Below the pieces are notes generated by a model. It was not told the origin of the DNA and made no database searches. It saw nothing but the letters and a program-made list of their open reading frames with translations. The position numbers were made by a program, and so were the translations under genes. DNA of 59,341 nt from NCBI GenBank assembly GCA_002305045.1, contig DBPX01000021.1, positions 1 to 59,341 of the forward strand. The letters are read 5' to 3'. The DNA comes from Ruminococcus sp. UBA1409. Its GTDB lineage: Bacteria; Bacillota; Clostridia; Oscillospirales; Ruminococcaceae. Shown here piece by piece: positions 51,441-59,341 of the stretch. How positions within the stretch are numbered: position 1 is the stretch's first letter; the number at the start of each line of letters is the position of its first letter.

Positions 51441-53393
51441 TTACTCAACTACGACAATGTCGTCCTCAGCGGCGGCTGCTCCGCCTGCAGCGGGTACTAC
51501 AACCTCGATGCCGTAAAGAGTGGTGTCGCCGTCATAGTTAATCGTGAAGTTGCCCCAGCCGCCGAAATCGCCAGAGAGTGCAACAGGAGCGGCTGCTGCG
51601 ATGTCAGCGCAGCTGATGGTGAGGACCTTCTTGCCGTCCTCGGTATCAGCTACCTCGAAGCCCTCGATAACCTCGTAGCTTCCTGCATCGGTCTGGTAAA
51701 CCAGAGCGGTGATAGTTCCAGTGTAGGTTACACGCATTATTGTGCCCTCGGTCTTGATAGCGGAGGCAAGGTCGTTCCAGACTGCGCCGCCGCCAACCCA
51801 GTTGGTAGCTACTCTAAAGTAGTTCTCAGCGCCCTGAGCGTCTATGCAGGGAACGCCGGAGGCAAGCTCTGCGCCCTCGGAATCCTGACCCTGAGTCTTT
51901 TCAACGGAGTAAACTATCTTCTCGGCGTTGGGGTCAGCCTCGGCAAGCTCGGCATGGCAGAGCGGGCAAACGCCGGTGCCATTGTCGATATGCTCAAGAG
52001 CGATGAAGTGCTTGCCTATGAACATTGCATGATACTGCTCGTTTACATAGATGTAGCCACGGAAGCCGGGAACGGTTACAGGAGTTACAGGAGTTACGGG
52101 AGTAGCAGGAGTTACGAACTTGACCTCGTGGAGCTTGAAGTTGTTGAACATGGTCTGAACACATACTGTGTCGAAGGTGGTGATGGAGTTTGCATCCATG
52201 TAAGCCTTAACATCAGCAAGGCTTACGGAAAGCTCGTATTTGCCGTCACCGAGGTCGGTACTGGTCAATACAGCGTTGCCGGCATCGAATACGCCGTTGA
52301 TAACTACATTAGCTGTCGAGCTGGTGTTTCCGCTGACTACCATGACGAAATCAGCACCCTCGGCGAGCTTCTCGCTGAACTTCTCAACAGTGCAGTTTAC
52401 TACATTTCCTCTTCCCCAAAGGTCGCCTACGATGTTAACAAAGTCCCAGGGATTTGTAACGCCGCAGTCGGTGGAGGGAAGTCCGCTGTCATTTGTATAA
52501 ACAACCTCAACATCATCGTCAGGCTCCTCGGCCGCAGGAGTCCTCGTGGTTACAGAAACGCTGTCAAGCACGATAGTGCCGACGTTATCCTTGCACTGAA
52601 TGTAAACCTGGGAAACCGGGTCCTCGGTAAAGGTTGCGGTAACGCTGGTTGTACCCGCGGGACAGTCGAAGGCATGGCCGGTTGCGGTAGCATAGTCTAC
52701 AACTACCTGGCAGCCGATAGTATTCTCAGCAAAGTTAATGGTAATGCTCTCGATGTCGGTAAGAGCTATGCCATCATCGCCTATCCACCAGCCTCTGCCG
52801 ACCCAAGCTCCATTAAATGTGATAGTTTTAGAACTCTCGTCGTAACTGGAATCCCAACCGCTTGTGCCAAAAGTATCAAGCGAGAAGTCATAGCTTAGGC
52901 CAGGTGAAGGCTGACTGCTGGCGGGAACATCAACCGTTACGGTTACCTCAACGGTGGTGAAAGCGGTAACGGTATCGGGAAGCTTGTTTATGCCGCCCAT
53001 CTTGAAGAGAAGGACAACGCCGTTATTTCCGTCAAGCACGCCGCCAGAAACGGTGCTGGACGCTGTTACGGAAACATCGCTACCGTCAATCTTAACGCTC
53101 TTTACGGTAACAGTGGTGTCATCAGCAAGAGCAGTAGCCTGAGATACATTGCCGGCTGTGGTCTTAACGCCGATAAACGAGCCGTCTGAAATGGTCTCGG
53201 CAGCATCAAGAGAAAGGGTGAAGGTGTAATCACCGCCTTTTGAAACATCCTGAGTAGGTGACTGCTTGAGAGTGCCAAAGACATTACCAATCTCGAGCAT
53301 CAGATTAGTATCGCCGGATGCCGCAAAAGAATTCACTGCGAATACAGGCAGGAGCATTGTCACTGCGAGTATAATCGCTAAAAGCTTTTTCAT
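51441..53393 (-). CDS. Multi-module secreted protein without wall anchor
   Basis: Signal peptide 1-24. Module A (about 25-155) is a cohesin-like beta-sandwich (NVFGTLKQSPTQDVSKGGDY, GVVLLFKMGG) shared with the gene at 57422. Module B (about 165-285) looks like a carbohydrate-binding jelly roll (SYDFSLDTFGTSGWDSSYDE). Module C (about 300-430) is nearly identical to the gene at 53684. Then come a TPV linker, a CxxC-containing segment (VCPLCHAELAE) and module D (about 510-640). There is no PAETG tail. Adhesion or glycan binding is a guess from domain type. Confidence 0.75.
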   Translation of the reverse strand: MKKLLAIILAVTMLLPVFAVNSFAASGDTNLMLEIGNVFGTLKQSPTQDVSKGGDYTFTLSLDAAETISDGSFIGVKTTAGNVSQATALADDTTVTVKSVKIDGSDVSVTASSTVSGGVLDGNNGVVLLFKMGGINKLPDTVTAFTTVEVTVTVDVPASSQPSPGLSYDFSLDTFGTSGWDSSYDESSKTITFNGAWVGRGWWIGDDGIALTDIESITINFAENTIGCQVVVDYATATGHAFDCPAGTTSVTATFTEDPVSQVYIQCKDNVGTIVLDSVSVTTRTPAAEEPDDDVEVVYTNDSGLPSTDCGVTNPWDFVNIVGDLWGRGNVVNCTVEKFSEKLAEGADFVMVVSGNTSSTANVVINGVFDAGNAVLTSTDLGDGKYELSVSLADVKAYMDANSITTFDTVCVQTMFNNFKLHEVKFVTPATPVTPVTPVTVPGFRGYIYVNEQYHAMFIGKHFIALEHIDNGTGVCPLCHAELAEADPNAEKIVYSVEKTQGQDSEGAELASGVPCIDAQGAENYFRVATNWVGGGAVWNDLASAIKTEGTIMRVTYTGTITALVYQTDAGSYEVIEGFEVADTEDGKKVLTISCADIAAAAPVALSGDFGGWGNFTINYDGDTTLYGIEVVVPAAGGAAAAEDDIVVVE

Positions 53394-53442
53394 AATTTTA
53401 CCTCCATAACATTTTAGTTTAAATGCCTATTAAACTTATTAA

Positions 53443-53472
53443 ATAATAGCACTTTTTCAACCGAAATGTCAA
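53443..53472 (-). promoter_or_regulatory. Promoter of the 650-residue secreted protein gene
   Basis: On the minus strand TTGACA (53467-53472), 18-bp spacer, TATTAT (53443-53448). Confidence 0.68.
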
Positions 53473-53598
53473 TACGCTTAATCAAAGTTTATTTAAAAAT
53501 AACAAAAAAGTTACATTAAAATATGCATTTCATTCAAAAGACTCTGCCGCTCGGCTCACGGCGGGATGTCTTGGCAGATAATTCCCCTCGGAAAAGGC

Positions 53599-53626
53599 AA
53601 GTGCCGGGGATAGCTCCCCGGCACTT
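53599..53626 (-). terminator. Terminator of the 237-residue surface protein gene
   Basis: On the minus strand a perfect 12-bp stem AAGTGCCGGGGA/TCCCCGGCACTT is followed by GCCTTTTCC. Confidence 0.8.
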
Positions 53627-53683
53627 TGTCGTAAACCACTGGAGGAAGGCCCTCCTAGGTGCCCGCTTCGGAAACCTTAGCTA

Positions 53684-54397
53684 TTATCTTCTCTTGGAGA
53701 TAACAACTCCTGCGGCGGCGATTGCCATAGGAATAAGCGCCAGAGCTATGCCGGTCTCGGCGGGAGCGGTAGTCTCGGGCTCGGTAGTAGCCTCAGGCTC
53801 GGTGGTAGCCTCAGGCTCGGTAGTAGCCTCAGGCTCGGTAGTAGCCTCAGGCTCGGTAGTAGCCTCAGGCTCGGTGGTAGCCTCAGGCTCGGTGGTCTCA
53901 GCAGGAGCAGAGGTCTCGCCGGAGGTGAACTTTACCTCGTAGAGGGTGAACTCGTTGAAGTTGGTCTGGACACATACGGTGTCGAAGGTGGTGATGGAGT
54001 TTGCATCCATGTAAGCCTTAACATCAGCAAGGCTTACGGAAAGCTCGTATCTGCCGTCACCGAGGTCGGTACTGGTGAGTACAGGGTTGCCGGCATCGAA
54101 TACGCCGTTGATAGCTACATTAGCTGTCGAGCTGGTGTTTCCGCCGACTACCATAACAAGGGTAGCGCCCTCGTCAAGCTTGGCGGCGAAGTCCTCAACG
54201 GAATAGCCGATTACATTTCCTCTTCCCCAAAGGTCGCCTACGATGTTAACAAAGTCCCAGGGATTTGTAACGCCGCAGTCGGCAGAGGCTACGCCGTCAG
54301 CGCTGGAGAATATTACATCCTCGGCGGCAAAGGCGGTTACTGCCATTGCAGAGACCAGCATCACTGCTGCGAGCAAAACAGTCAAAATTTTCCTCAT
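53684..54397 (-). CDS. Surface protein with EPEATT repeats and PAETG anchor
   Basis: Signal peptide 1-24, then a single module (about 25-160: CGVTNPWDFVNIVGDLWGRG through VCVQTNFNEFTLYEVKF). This module is nearly identical to module C of the preceding gene down to DNA level. Seven tandem TEPEAT-type units follow as a wall-spanning spacer. The end, APAETG, a hydrophobic stretch and SKRR, is a complete sorting signal, shared with two more genes nearby. The module resembles a carbohydrate-binding domain, but the ligand is unknown. Confidence 0.82.
   Translation of the reverse strand: MRKILTVLLAAVMLVSAMAVTAFAAEDVIFSSADGVASADCGVTNPWDFVNIVGDLWGRGNVIGYSVEDFAAKLDEGATLVMVVGGNTSSTANVAINGVFDAGNPVLTSTDLGDGRYELSVSLADVKAYMDANSITTFDTVCVQTNFNEFTLYEVKFTSGETSAPAETTEPEATTEPEATTEPEATTEPEATTEPEATTEPEATTEPETTAPAETGIALALIPMAIAAAGVVISKRR
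53771..53900. repeat. 18-bp tandem repeat coding EPEATT
   Basis: Seven near-identical 18-bp units within the spacer of the surface protein. The units differ by one or two bases, so copy number is likely to vary between strains. Confidence 0.85.
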
Positions 54398-54442
54398 GAT
54401 TTTTTCCTCCGTAAATTATTGTATTGGTTATACACCACGTTT

Positions 54443-54471
54443 ATTATATAACAGTAGCTATGAAAAGTAAA
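54443..54471 (-). promoter_or_regulatory. Promoter of the 237-residue surface protein gene
   Basis: On the minus strand TTTACT (54466-54471), 17-bp spacer, TATAAT (54443-54448). Confidence 0.72.
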
Positions 54472-54725
54472 GCACCTGCACAAAATTAGTAGCAAAAATC
54501 AATCTTTTTCTTTGAAAATGTCAATCATTTTTGCTTAAATCCCGATTCAGCGGTGTATAGATTCAAGCTATCTGCCTATCAGAGCTTATTATGCTCTGCC
54601 GGCGGCTTGTTATACCAAAATGAAAAGAGGCCGGGAAAGGAGACACTTCGTAAGGAAGTTGTCTTACTTGGCTTTCACAAGATAACGGCGGCAGAGAGAT
54701 GCCAAAACTCTTTGCCGCCGTTATC

Positions 54726-54904
54726 TTAGTTATCATCTTCATCGTTTGACAACTGGATATAATATGCAATTCCCCCGAATCCGTGTCCATTACCATCTTA
54801 TCTCCCATTTGCATCAACAAATCCCCGTCAAAATCTACTGCCATATTATCGGAATTTTAGTGAGCAAAATCGCTGTCCTCGTAATCAAAAAAATATTTAC
54901 CCAT
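54726..54904 (-). pseudogene. Broken small acidic-protein gene
   Basis: The minus-strand ATG at 54904 opens MGKYFFDYEDSDFAH and then meets TAA. The same frame continues after the stop with NMAVDFDGDLLMQMGD and KMVMDTDSGELHIISS. A shift of frame there gives LSNDEDDN and a stop. A single original gene of about 58 codons with a nonsense change and a frameshift explains this best; two separate tiny ORFs are the alternative. The 15-bp hairpin 54679-54693/54713-54727 follows. The first frame has a GAGG site. Confidence 0.4.
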
Positions 54905-54924
54905 ATAGCACCTCACTTGAAAAA

Positions 54925-55605
54925 TTAACAATCATACTTATTTATTTCTAAAACTCTGAAGGTTGCGTTTTCGAATTGATTTAATTTTTCTTGATCTACG
55001 TATTCAAAAGCTGTTAAATATATCTCTTGTCCAGCACCTAATCTATCAGCGTAAATCATATCTGTTTCTATTCTTGCACCGTTTGCATCTACTGCTTCAA
55101 TTGTTATGTAATAAGTGCATTGTTTTTCGGCTTTGTTTTTTACTGTAATATCAACGGATGTTTCGGAAAAATATCCATTATTGGTTACTTTGAATTCTCC
55201 AAAAGAAACATCAACATATTTTTCTAAAATTTCATCCGTTGTTTCTTCTCTAAATACATCACCAATCGCAGGTATATTTGATTCAATATCATCAGATATG
55301 TTACTAAAAAGCGAAGCGGCAAAAACGACATACAGAATTACAAGAATAATGGATAAAACGATTTTAGTTATAAAGCCAATCAAAGCACCTTTGCCTGCTG
55401 ACTTTGCTCGTTTAGGTTTCTTTCCTTCATATATGAGAAAGAGGATTAAGCCAACAATCGGAACAAAAAATCCCAAAATAGCAAACCCAAAACTTGAACT
55501 ATCTTCAGAAACATTTGCATTGAACTTATTATCAATTTGTGCCCCGCAGTTATTACAATATGATGAAGTATCATCTACAATTCTACCACAATTTTTGCAA
55601 TACAT
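54925..55605 (-). CDS. Zinc-ribbon membrane protein
   Basis: The N-terminal zinc ribbon (CKNCGRIVDDTSSYCNNCG, two CxxC pairs) is followed by two membrane segments (about 40-62 and 75-102), a basic KKPKRAKSAGKG stretch between them, and an extracytoplasmic beta domain of about 120 residues ending KYDC. The layout is common among accessory Firmicutes proteins of unknown role. Codons are AT-rich, unlike the chromosome around it, which suggests horizontal acquisition. The next gene upstream is 22 bp away on the same strand. Confidence 0.78.
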   Translation of the reverse strand: MYCKNCGRIVDDTSSYCNNCGAQIDNKFNANVSEDSSSFGFAILGFFVPIVGLILFLIYEGKKPKRAKSAGKGALIGFITKIVLSIILVILYVVFAASLFSNISDDIESNIPAIGDVFREETTDEILEKYVDVSFGEFKVTNNGYFSETSVDITVKNKAEKQCTYYITIEAVDANGARIETDMIYADRLGAGQEIYLTAFEYVDQEKLNQFENATFRVLEINKYDC

Positions 55606-55627
55606 AAAAACTTATCCTCCGCTTTTG

Positions 55628-56287
55628 CTATCGATAATACCCATTTTGCTGACAGACTTGATGAATTGTTTCAGCGAAAATAGACCTCGATTTTTTATTT
55701 TTATCGGCGTTTGTATTCTTTTTGTCTATGTAATTATCTCTGACTTGTTGCCATAGTTTATGCTTTTTTATCCATTCAATTTTGACGGGGAGTTTATAAT
55801 ATCCTTTGGGCTGATACTCCCACGAATAACTGTGTTGCTCTTTGTTATAGCGAATATATTGTTGCCGTCCATCGCTACATTCATATATAATGCAAAAGTC
55901 GCAACTATGCAAGATACAAGAGTTGGCCTTATCCTTTACTTTGATGGTAAGAACACGGGTGGAATCTTCGGTATAATCATATCCAAAAATAGGATACCCA
56001 TAAGGATTAGTGATCTTATCCAAACTTTTGTGAAGAATGTTCCGTATTTCTTCGGCAGAATAATCTTCGTCGGGGTCATTTACTTCAATATTCACATCGA
56101 AGTCAAAACCAGTGTTAGAGTTTCGGTCACGTGTTATCATCTTTCGTTTGCTACTGCCCACGAAATGATATTGAAAAGTAAAATTATCGCTTACTTCATT
56201 TTGTAAGCTGTGGATAATTTCAAAAAGTTCATCTCTAATCGGTTTCCATTCTTCTTTTGGAACATACTCGAAATCGTGCATAATCAT
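55628..56287 (-). CDS. Nucleotidyltransferase-like protein
   Basis: A 219-residue protein whose centre reads HFVGSSKRKMITRDRNSNTGFDFDVNIEV: a GS motif followed by a DxD-type pair, as in pol-beta/OAS-fold nucleotidyltransferases, with a possible third acid in SCDFCII. It then has a helical C-terminus (KSRSIFAETIHQVCQQ). This fits a stand-alone NTase of accessory type. Whether it makes a cyclic nucleotide or modifies RNA is unknown. AT-rich codons group it with the zinc-ribbon gene as an acquired pair. Confidence 0.68.
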   Translation of the reverse strand: MIMHDFEYVPKEEWKPIRDELFEIIHSLQNEVSDNFTFQYHFVGSSKRKMITRDRNSNTGFDFDVNIEVNDPDEDYSAEEIRNILHKSLDKITNPYGYPIFGYDYTEDSTRVLTIKVKDKANSCILHSCDFCIIYECSDGRQQYIRYNKEQHSYSWEYQPKGYYKLPVKIEWIKKHKLWQQVRDNYIDKKNTNADKNKKSRSIFAETIHQVCQQNGYYR

Positions 56288-56488
56288 AATATCTCCTTTA
56301 TCCCAAGCCGCCCAAATAGATTTTACTGAATCTAAATCATATTAGTATATACTCATTGTACGTAAATGTCAACAATTTTTCAACAAATTTCGATGTTTCG
56401 AAAACAGCGAAGAGAAAGATGATGTCCATAATTATAGCGAGCATCGGATTGTGACACCACAATCCGAAAAGAAGCCAAATATAAATCC

Positions 56489-56520
56489 TTGGGGCACCTT
56501 CCTTACGGAGAGTGCCCCAA
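56489..56520 (-). terminator. Terminator of the 224-residue surface protein gene
   Basis: On the minus strand TTGGGGCAC pairs with GTGCCCCAA, followed by GGATTTATATTT. Confidence 0.6.
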
Positions 56521-56549
56521 TCCCGACCTCCTTTGCGTTTAGATTTAAA

Positions 56550-57224
56550 CTATCTTCTCTTGGAGATTACTATTCCTGCGGCGGCAATTGCCATAGGAAT
56601 AAGTGCCAGAGCTATGCCGGTCTCGGCGGGAACAGAGGTCTCGGGCTCAGAGGTAGTCTCGGGCTCAGAGGTGGTCTCAGGCTCGGCGGTGGTCTCAGGC
56701 TCGGCAGAGGCAGAATCGGTGTAGACTCTTACGCCGTACAAAACGGTACCCTCAGAGGCGTCAACAGCGAAGTTGAGGACATTGTCCATAGAAAGCTTGA
56801 CGCTGGGGTCGTCGGAATGGTCGGTGCTGGTGTAAAGCTCGATGAAGCCTGCGCAGTCAAAGACGGTGACTATCCTGCCGTCAGCCTCAGAGGACTCCTT
56901 CTCGGTGTAGATGATGTGAGGATAGCCGGAGCCGTTCTCAAGCGGATAGGACTGCAGGAGTATTCCGTTGACCTCGCCGCTGGAAACAACCTCAATCTTT
57001 GCACCCTCAGTCTCAATCGCCTCCAGGAAGGACGCCATGACATCAGAGAACATATACTGGGTTATGAGAGACGGGCACCAGCCTGAAATTGTGAAACCGT
57101 CGATAGGGTCGGTTGTATCAGAGGCACGGGTCTCAAGCTTGTACAGCTCGGTCTCGGCAAAGACCATAATCGAGAGCGAGCAGGTTATAGCTATCGCAAC
57201 TAAAATTGCCAATAGTTTCTTCAT
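56550..57224 (-). CDS. Surface protein with EPETT linker and PAETG anchor
   Basis: Start taken at ATG 57224, seven bases after AGGAGG; the open frame upstream covers the promoter. Signal peptide 1-23 (MKKLLAILVAIAI). A unique module follows (about 25-165: DGFTISGWCPSLITQYMFSD and onward, with GRIVTVFDCAGFIELYTS), probably a beta-sandwich. A short EPETT linker leads to VPAETG, a hydrophobic stretch and SKRR. The anchor is nearly identical to those of the genes at 53684 and 57422 while the module is not, suggesting exchange of modules on one anchor cassette. Confidence 0.82.
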   Translation of the reverse strand: MKKLLAILVAIAITCSLSIMVFAETELYKLETRASDTTDPIDGFTISGWCPSLITQYMFSDVMASFLEAIETEGAKIEVVSSGEVNGILLQSYPLENGSGYPHIIYTEKESSEADGRIVTVFDCAGFIELYTSTDHSDDPSVKLSMDNVLNFAVDASEGTVLYGVRVYTDSASAEPETTAEPETTSEPETTSEPETSVPAETGIALALIPMAIAAAGIVISKRR

Positions 57225-57278
57225 AATGGTTCCTCCTAATGAAAATGCGTTTTGCTTGCGCCTAAATTGCGCTAGCTT

Positions 57279-57307
57279 ATTATACCACCTGTCCGCCGAT
57301 ATGTCAA
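57279..57307 (-). promoter_or_regulatory. Promoter of the 224-residue surface protein gene
   Basis: On the minus strand TTGACA (57302-57307), 17-bp spacer, TATAAT (57279-57284): full consensus. Confidence 0.88.
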
Positions 57308-57369
57308 TCAATCAAATTTTCTTCGTCAGGCCGACTAAAATTAGCTTCTAAATTTGTATAAAAACACAA

Positions 57370-57401
57370 ACAGCCCCTGCTTTTTAGCCGGCAGGAGCTG
57401 T
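57370..57401 (-). terminator. Terminator of the cohesin-like surface protein gene
   Basis: On the minus strand ACAGCTCCTGC pairs with GCAGGGGCTGT (one wobble), followed by TTGTGTTTTT. Confidence 0.8.
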
Positions 57402-57421
57402 CATGCCTTGAAAAGTATAGC

Positions 57422-58108
57422 TTATCTTCTCTTGGAGATTACGACTCCTGCGGCGGCGATTGCCATCGGAACAAGCGCCAGGGCTATGCCGGTCTCGGCG
57501 GGAGCGGTAGTCTCAGGCTCAGAGGTGGTCTCCGGCTCGGTGACGGTCTCCGGCTCAGAGGTGGTCTCCGGCTCGGTGACGGTCTCAGGCTCGGCGGTCT
57601 CAGCGTCTGAAGACTCCTCGCCGGGAAGAGTAACGGTAAAGGTAACCGTTACAGAGGTGAAGCCTGCGGGAACATCGCCGGTAAGAGCGTTAAGTCCGCC
57701 CATCTTGAAGAGAAGGACAACGCCGTTGTTGCCGTCCAGAACGCCGTTCTCAACAACGCTCTCTGAGGCGGCGGAGTCGAGGGAAACCTCTGTGCCGTCG
57801 ATGGAAAGGCCGGTGACGGTGACTACAGTGCCGTCAGCAAGGGCGGTCTGCTGAGTTACATTTCCTGCGGTGGTCTTGACTCCTATAAAGGAAGCGTCAG
57901 CGCTGGTGGAAAGGGAGCTGTCAAGAGAGGTGGTGAGGGTGAACTCTCCGCCTGCAGAGACATCTATAATCTCAGACTGAACCAGAGTTCCGAAAACATC
58001 GCCTATTTCAAGCAGCATGTTAGTGTCTCCGGCTGCTGCGAATGCGCTAAGGCTCAGGGTGAGCGCCAGGGCTGCCGCAACTGCCAGTGAAAGAATCTTC
58101 TTCATCAT
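57422..58108 (-). CDS. Cohesin-like surface protein with PAETG anchor
   Basis: Start ATG 58108, five bases after GGAGG. Signal peptide 1-24. One cohesin-like module (about 25-155: DVFGTLVQSEIIDVSAGGEF, FIGVKTTAGNVTQQTALADG, GNNGVVLLFKMGGLNALTG) matches module A of the 650-residue protein. A linker alternating EPETV and EPETT leads to APAETG, a hydrophobic stretch and SKRR. Cohesins bind dockerins in cellulosomes, but I see no dockerin in the window and the resemblance is only to the beta-sandwich type. Confidence 0.8.
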   Translation of the reverse strand: MMKKILSLAVAAALALTLSLSAFAAAGDTNMLLEIGDVFGTLVQSEIIDVSAGGEFTLTTSLDSSLSTSADASFIGVKTTAGNVTQQTALADGTVVTVTGLSIDGTEVSLDSAASESVVENGVLDGNNGVVLLFKMGGLNALTGDVPAGFTSVTVTFTVTLPGEESSDAETAEPETVTEPETTSEPETVTEPETTSEPETTAPAETGIALALVPMAIAAAGVVISKRR

Positions 58109-58188
58109 TTTTACCTCCAAAATACAAAATTGCCGTCATATGACCCTGCAGCTGTATTAAGCAGCTAATCAGACATATAACAAATATT

Positions 58189-58217
58189 ATTATATACGCC
58201 GTCAGGGCTTCATTCAA
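58189..58217 (-). promoter_or_regulatory. Promoter of the cohesin-like surface protein gene
   Basis: On the minus strand TTGAAT (58212-58217), 17-bp spacer, TATAAT (58189-58194). Confidence 0.78.
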
Positions 58218-58416
58218 TAGCTCTCAAAATTTAGTTATCATACATCAAGAAGATGTTTGAATATGTCAATTTCTGTGCGGATTTTTGTCTTATGAGAGGC
58301 TGAAACCGGCGTTTTTTAAAAATGAAACGAAACACGGGAAATCAAGAAAAATCGAAAGAAATCAAAAGAAACAGCGAGAATGAGGGATATATATAAAATT
58401 TTTTTCCGAAAACCCC

Positions 58417-58445
58417 TTGACAACCGAAAAAAGGTATAATATAAT
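58417..58445 (+). promoter_or_regulatory. Promoter of rplM-rpsI
   Basis: TTGACA (58417-58422), 17-bp spacer, TATAAT (58440-58445). Upstream (58318-58416) is an A-rich, purine-rich stretch with phased A-tracts, probably an UP element. No L13-binding leader structure is evident in the 38-nt gap to the ATG. Confidence 0.88.
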
Positions 58446-58483
58446 AGCGGTCGTTCTAAAAAATACTTTATGGAGGAAAGAAA

Positions 58484-58930
58484 ATGTCAGTAAAGAAGCC
58501 CTCAGCCACATTCATGGCAAATCCCCAGAATGTAGAGCGCAAATGGTATGTTATTGACGCAGATGGCAAGCCTCTGGGACGGGTCGCCGCCGCCGCCGCT
58601 TCCATACTCAACGGCAAGAACAAGCCCACCTATACCCCGCATGTAGACTGCGGTGACAATGTTATAATCATCAACTGTGCCAAGGCGGTTCTCACCGGCA
58701 AGAAGCTCGAGAACAAGGTACACAGATGGCACACCGGCTGGATAGGACATCTCAAGGAGTACAAGTATTCCGATATGATGAAGAAGGAGCCTGAGAAGGC
58801 GATGAAGCTCGCCGTAGAGGGTATGCTCCCCCACAACACCATCGGAGCAAACTCTTCAACAAGACTCCGTGTCTATCCCGGCTCTGAGCATCCCCATGCC
58901 GCTCAGAAGCCTGAAACCATCGAGCTTTAA
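58484..58930 (+). CDS. rplM: 50S ribosomal protein L13
   Basis: A 148-residue assembly-initiating 50S protein: [18 protein letters not shown], then [19 protein letters not shown], the [19 protein letters not shown] block, and [32 protein letters not shown] at the end. GGAGG is well placed. rpsI follows after 15 bp, the universal pair. Confidence 0.98.
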   Translation: MSVKKPSATFMANPQNVERKWYVIDADGKPLGRVAAAAASILNGKNKPTYTPHVDCGDNVIIINCAKAVLTGKKLENKVHRWHTGWIGHLKEYKYSDMMKKEPEKAMKLAVEGMLPHNTIGANSSTRLRVYPGSEHPHAAQKPETIEL

Positions 58931-58945
58931 CAGGAGGACGGAATA

Positions 58946-59341
58946 ATGTACGAATCTTATGCACCATACTTTTACGGAACAGGCCGCAGAAAGCACTCTG
59001 TAGCCAGAGTTCGCCTCTACCAGGGCACCGGCAAGGTAACTGTAAACGGCAGGGACATTGACGACTACTTCGGTCTTGAGACTCTCAAGCTCATCGTCCG
59101 TCAGCCTCTTAACCTTTGCTCGGTTGCCGACAGCTTCGACATCGTCTGCACCGTAGCAGGCGGCGGAGTTACAGGTCAGGCAGGCGCCATCAGGCACGGC
59201 ATCTCCAGGGCATTGCTTCAGTACAACGCCGAGCTTCGCCCCCAGCTCAAGGCAGCCGGCTTCCTGACAAGAGACCCCAGAATGAAGGAAAGAAAGAAGT
59301 ACGGCCTCAAGGCTGCCCGTCGCGCTCCCCAGTTCAGCAAG
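58946..59341 (+). CDS. rpsI: 30S ribosomal protein S9 (3' truncated by the window)
   Basis: 132 codons are visible, ending at FSK; only the final Arg and stop are expected beyond the edge. [20 protein letters not shown] opens the conserved core, then [20 protein letters not shown] and [24 protein letters not shown] at the end. The C-terminal tail reaches the P-site tRNA in the ribosome. The ATG follows AGGAGG. Confidence 0.98.
   Translation, partial: MYESYAPYFYGTGRRKHSVARVRLYQGTGKVTVNGRDIDDYFGLETLKLIVRQPLNLCSVADSFDIVCTVAGGGVTGQAGAIRHGISRALLQYNAELRPQLKAAGFLTRDPRMKERKKYGLKAARRAPQFSK

Noticed and set aside
51954..52898. 314-codon plus-strand frame opposite the multi-module secreted protein
   Set aside because: Complement of a repetitive Thr/Val-rich gene with a clear signal peptide and promoter on the other strand.
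53771..53900. CRISPR array
   Set aside because: The repeat units are contiguous 18-bp coding repeats without spacers. No cas gene or spaced repeat array was seen in the window.
54563..54844. 93-codon minus-strand frame as an intact gene
   Set aside because: Its start is internal to the broken small gene, and its second half reads through a 15-bp hairpin into non-coding sequence.

Overview
The window looks like the chromosome of a low-to-moderate GC, spore-lineage anaerobe of the Clostridia, most likely a fibre-degrading gut or rumen member of the Oscillospiraceae/Ruminococcaceae type. The grounds are the gene families (SpoIID-like and SpoVB-like proteins, YerC, RqcP, RuvX, PepF, DUF1292, class B sortases), near-consensus sigma-A promoters with 17-bp spacers, strong GGAGG ribosome binding sites and many carbohydrate-active enzymes. 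The species assignment is inference.

Layout. 1-0.6 kb: the end of a surface protein with an NPQTG anchor, then tRNA-Lys. 1-11 kb: a plus-strand run of sulfur transfer (cysteine desulfurase, ThiI), PncC, two tandem class B sortases, a SpoIID-like protein, and an SDR-membrane protein-AcpS-NnrD-lipoprotein operon. 11-18.7 kb: tRNA-Cys/Gly, a multi-pass membrane protein, a 163-bp cloverleaf-like palindromic element, LuxS, a GH5 glycanase, and a P-type ATPase/HlyC-CorC pair. A 23-codon ORF encoding an EPDP motif precedes that pair and recalls the enterobacterial MgtL magnesium-sensing leader. 19-28.6 kb: DUF47/Pit phosphate transport, tmRNA, tRNA-Thr, Hsp33, a methyltransferase, YerC with a twin-dyad promoter, EngB, Lon, two tRNA-Gln genes and an MFS transporter.

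28.7-43 kb is a sugar-acid and glycoside region. It holds a fucose-isomerase-like protein divergent from the MFS gene, KDG kinase and a KDPG aldolase/VOC fusion divergent from mannonate dehydratase and fructuronate reductase, a CapA-like lipoprotein, a GH31 alpha-xylosidase and a GH130 phosphorylase. Together these suit use of glucuronate-decorated xylan/xyloglucan and mannan fragments. 43-45.7 kb: a SpoVB-like flippase, HU and RqcP.

45.66-47.13 kb is the most unusual stretch. It is about 1.47 kb with no ORF of 60 codons in any frame, a base composition unlike its neighbours, a near-consensus promoter with an A-tract upstream on the minus strand, and a bidirectional terminator at its far end. 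I read it as a large structured non-coding RNA gene that I cannot assign to a family.

47.3-51.3 kb: a DUF1292 protein with a Cys-rich tail, RuvX, a ROK glucokinase and PepF. 51.4-58.1 kb: four secreted modular proteins, three of them ending in the same PAETG-type anchor. These are interrupted by an AT-rich accessory island with a broken small gene, a zinc-ribbon membrane protein and a nucleotidyltransferase-like protein. The window ends in rplM and rpsI. The sortases at 4-6 kb are plausible anchoring enzymes for the NPQTG/PAETG proteins, but that link is inferred.
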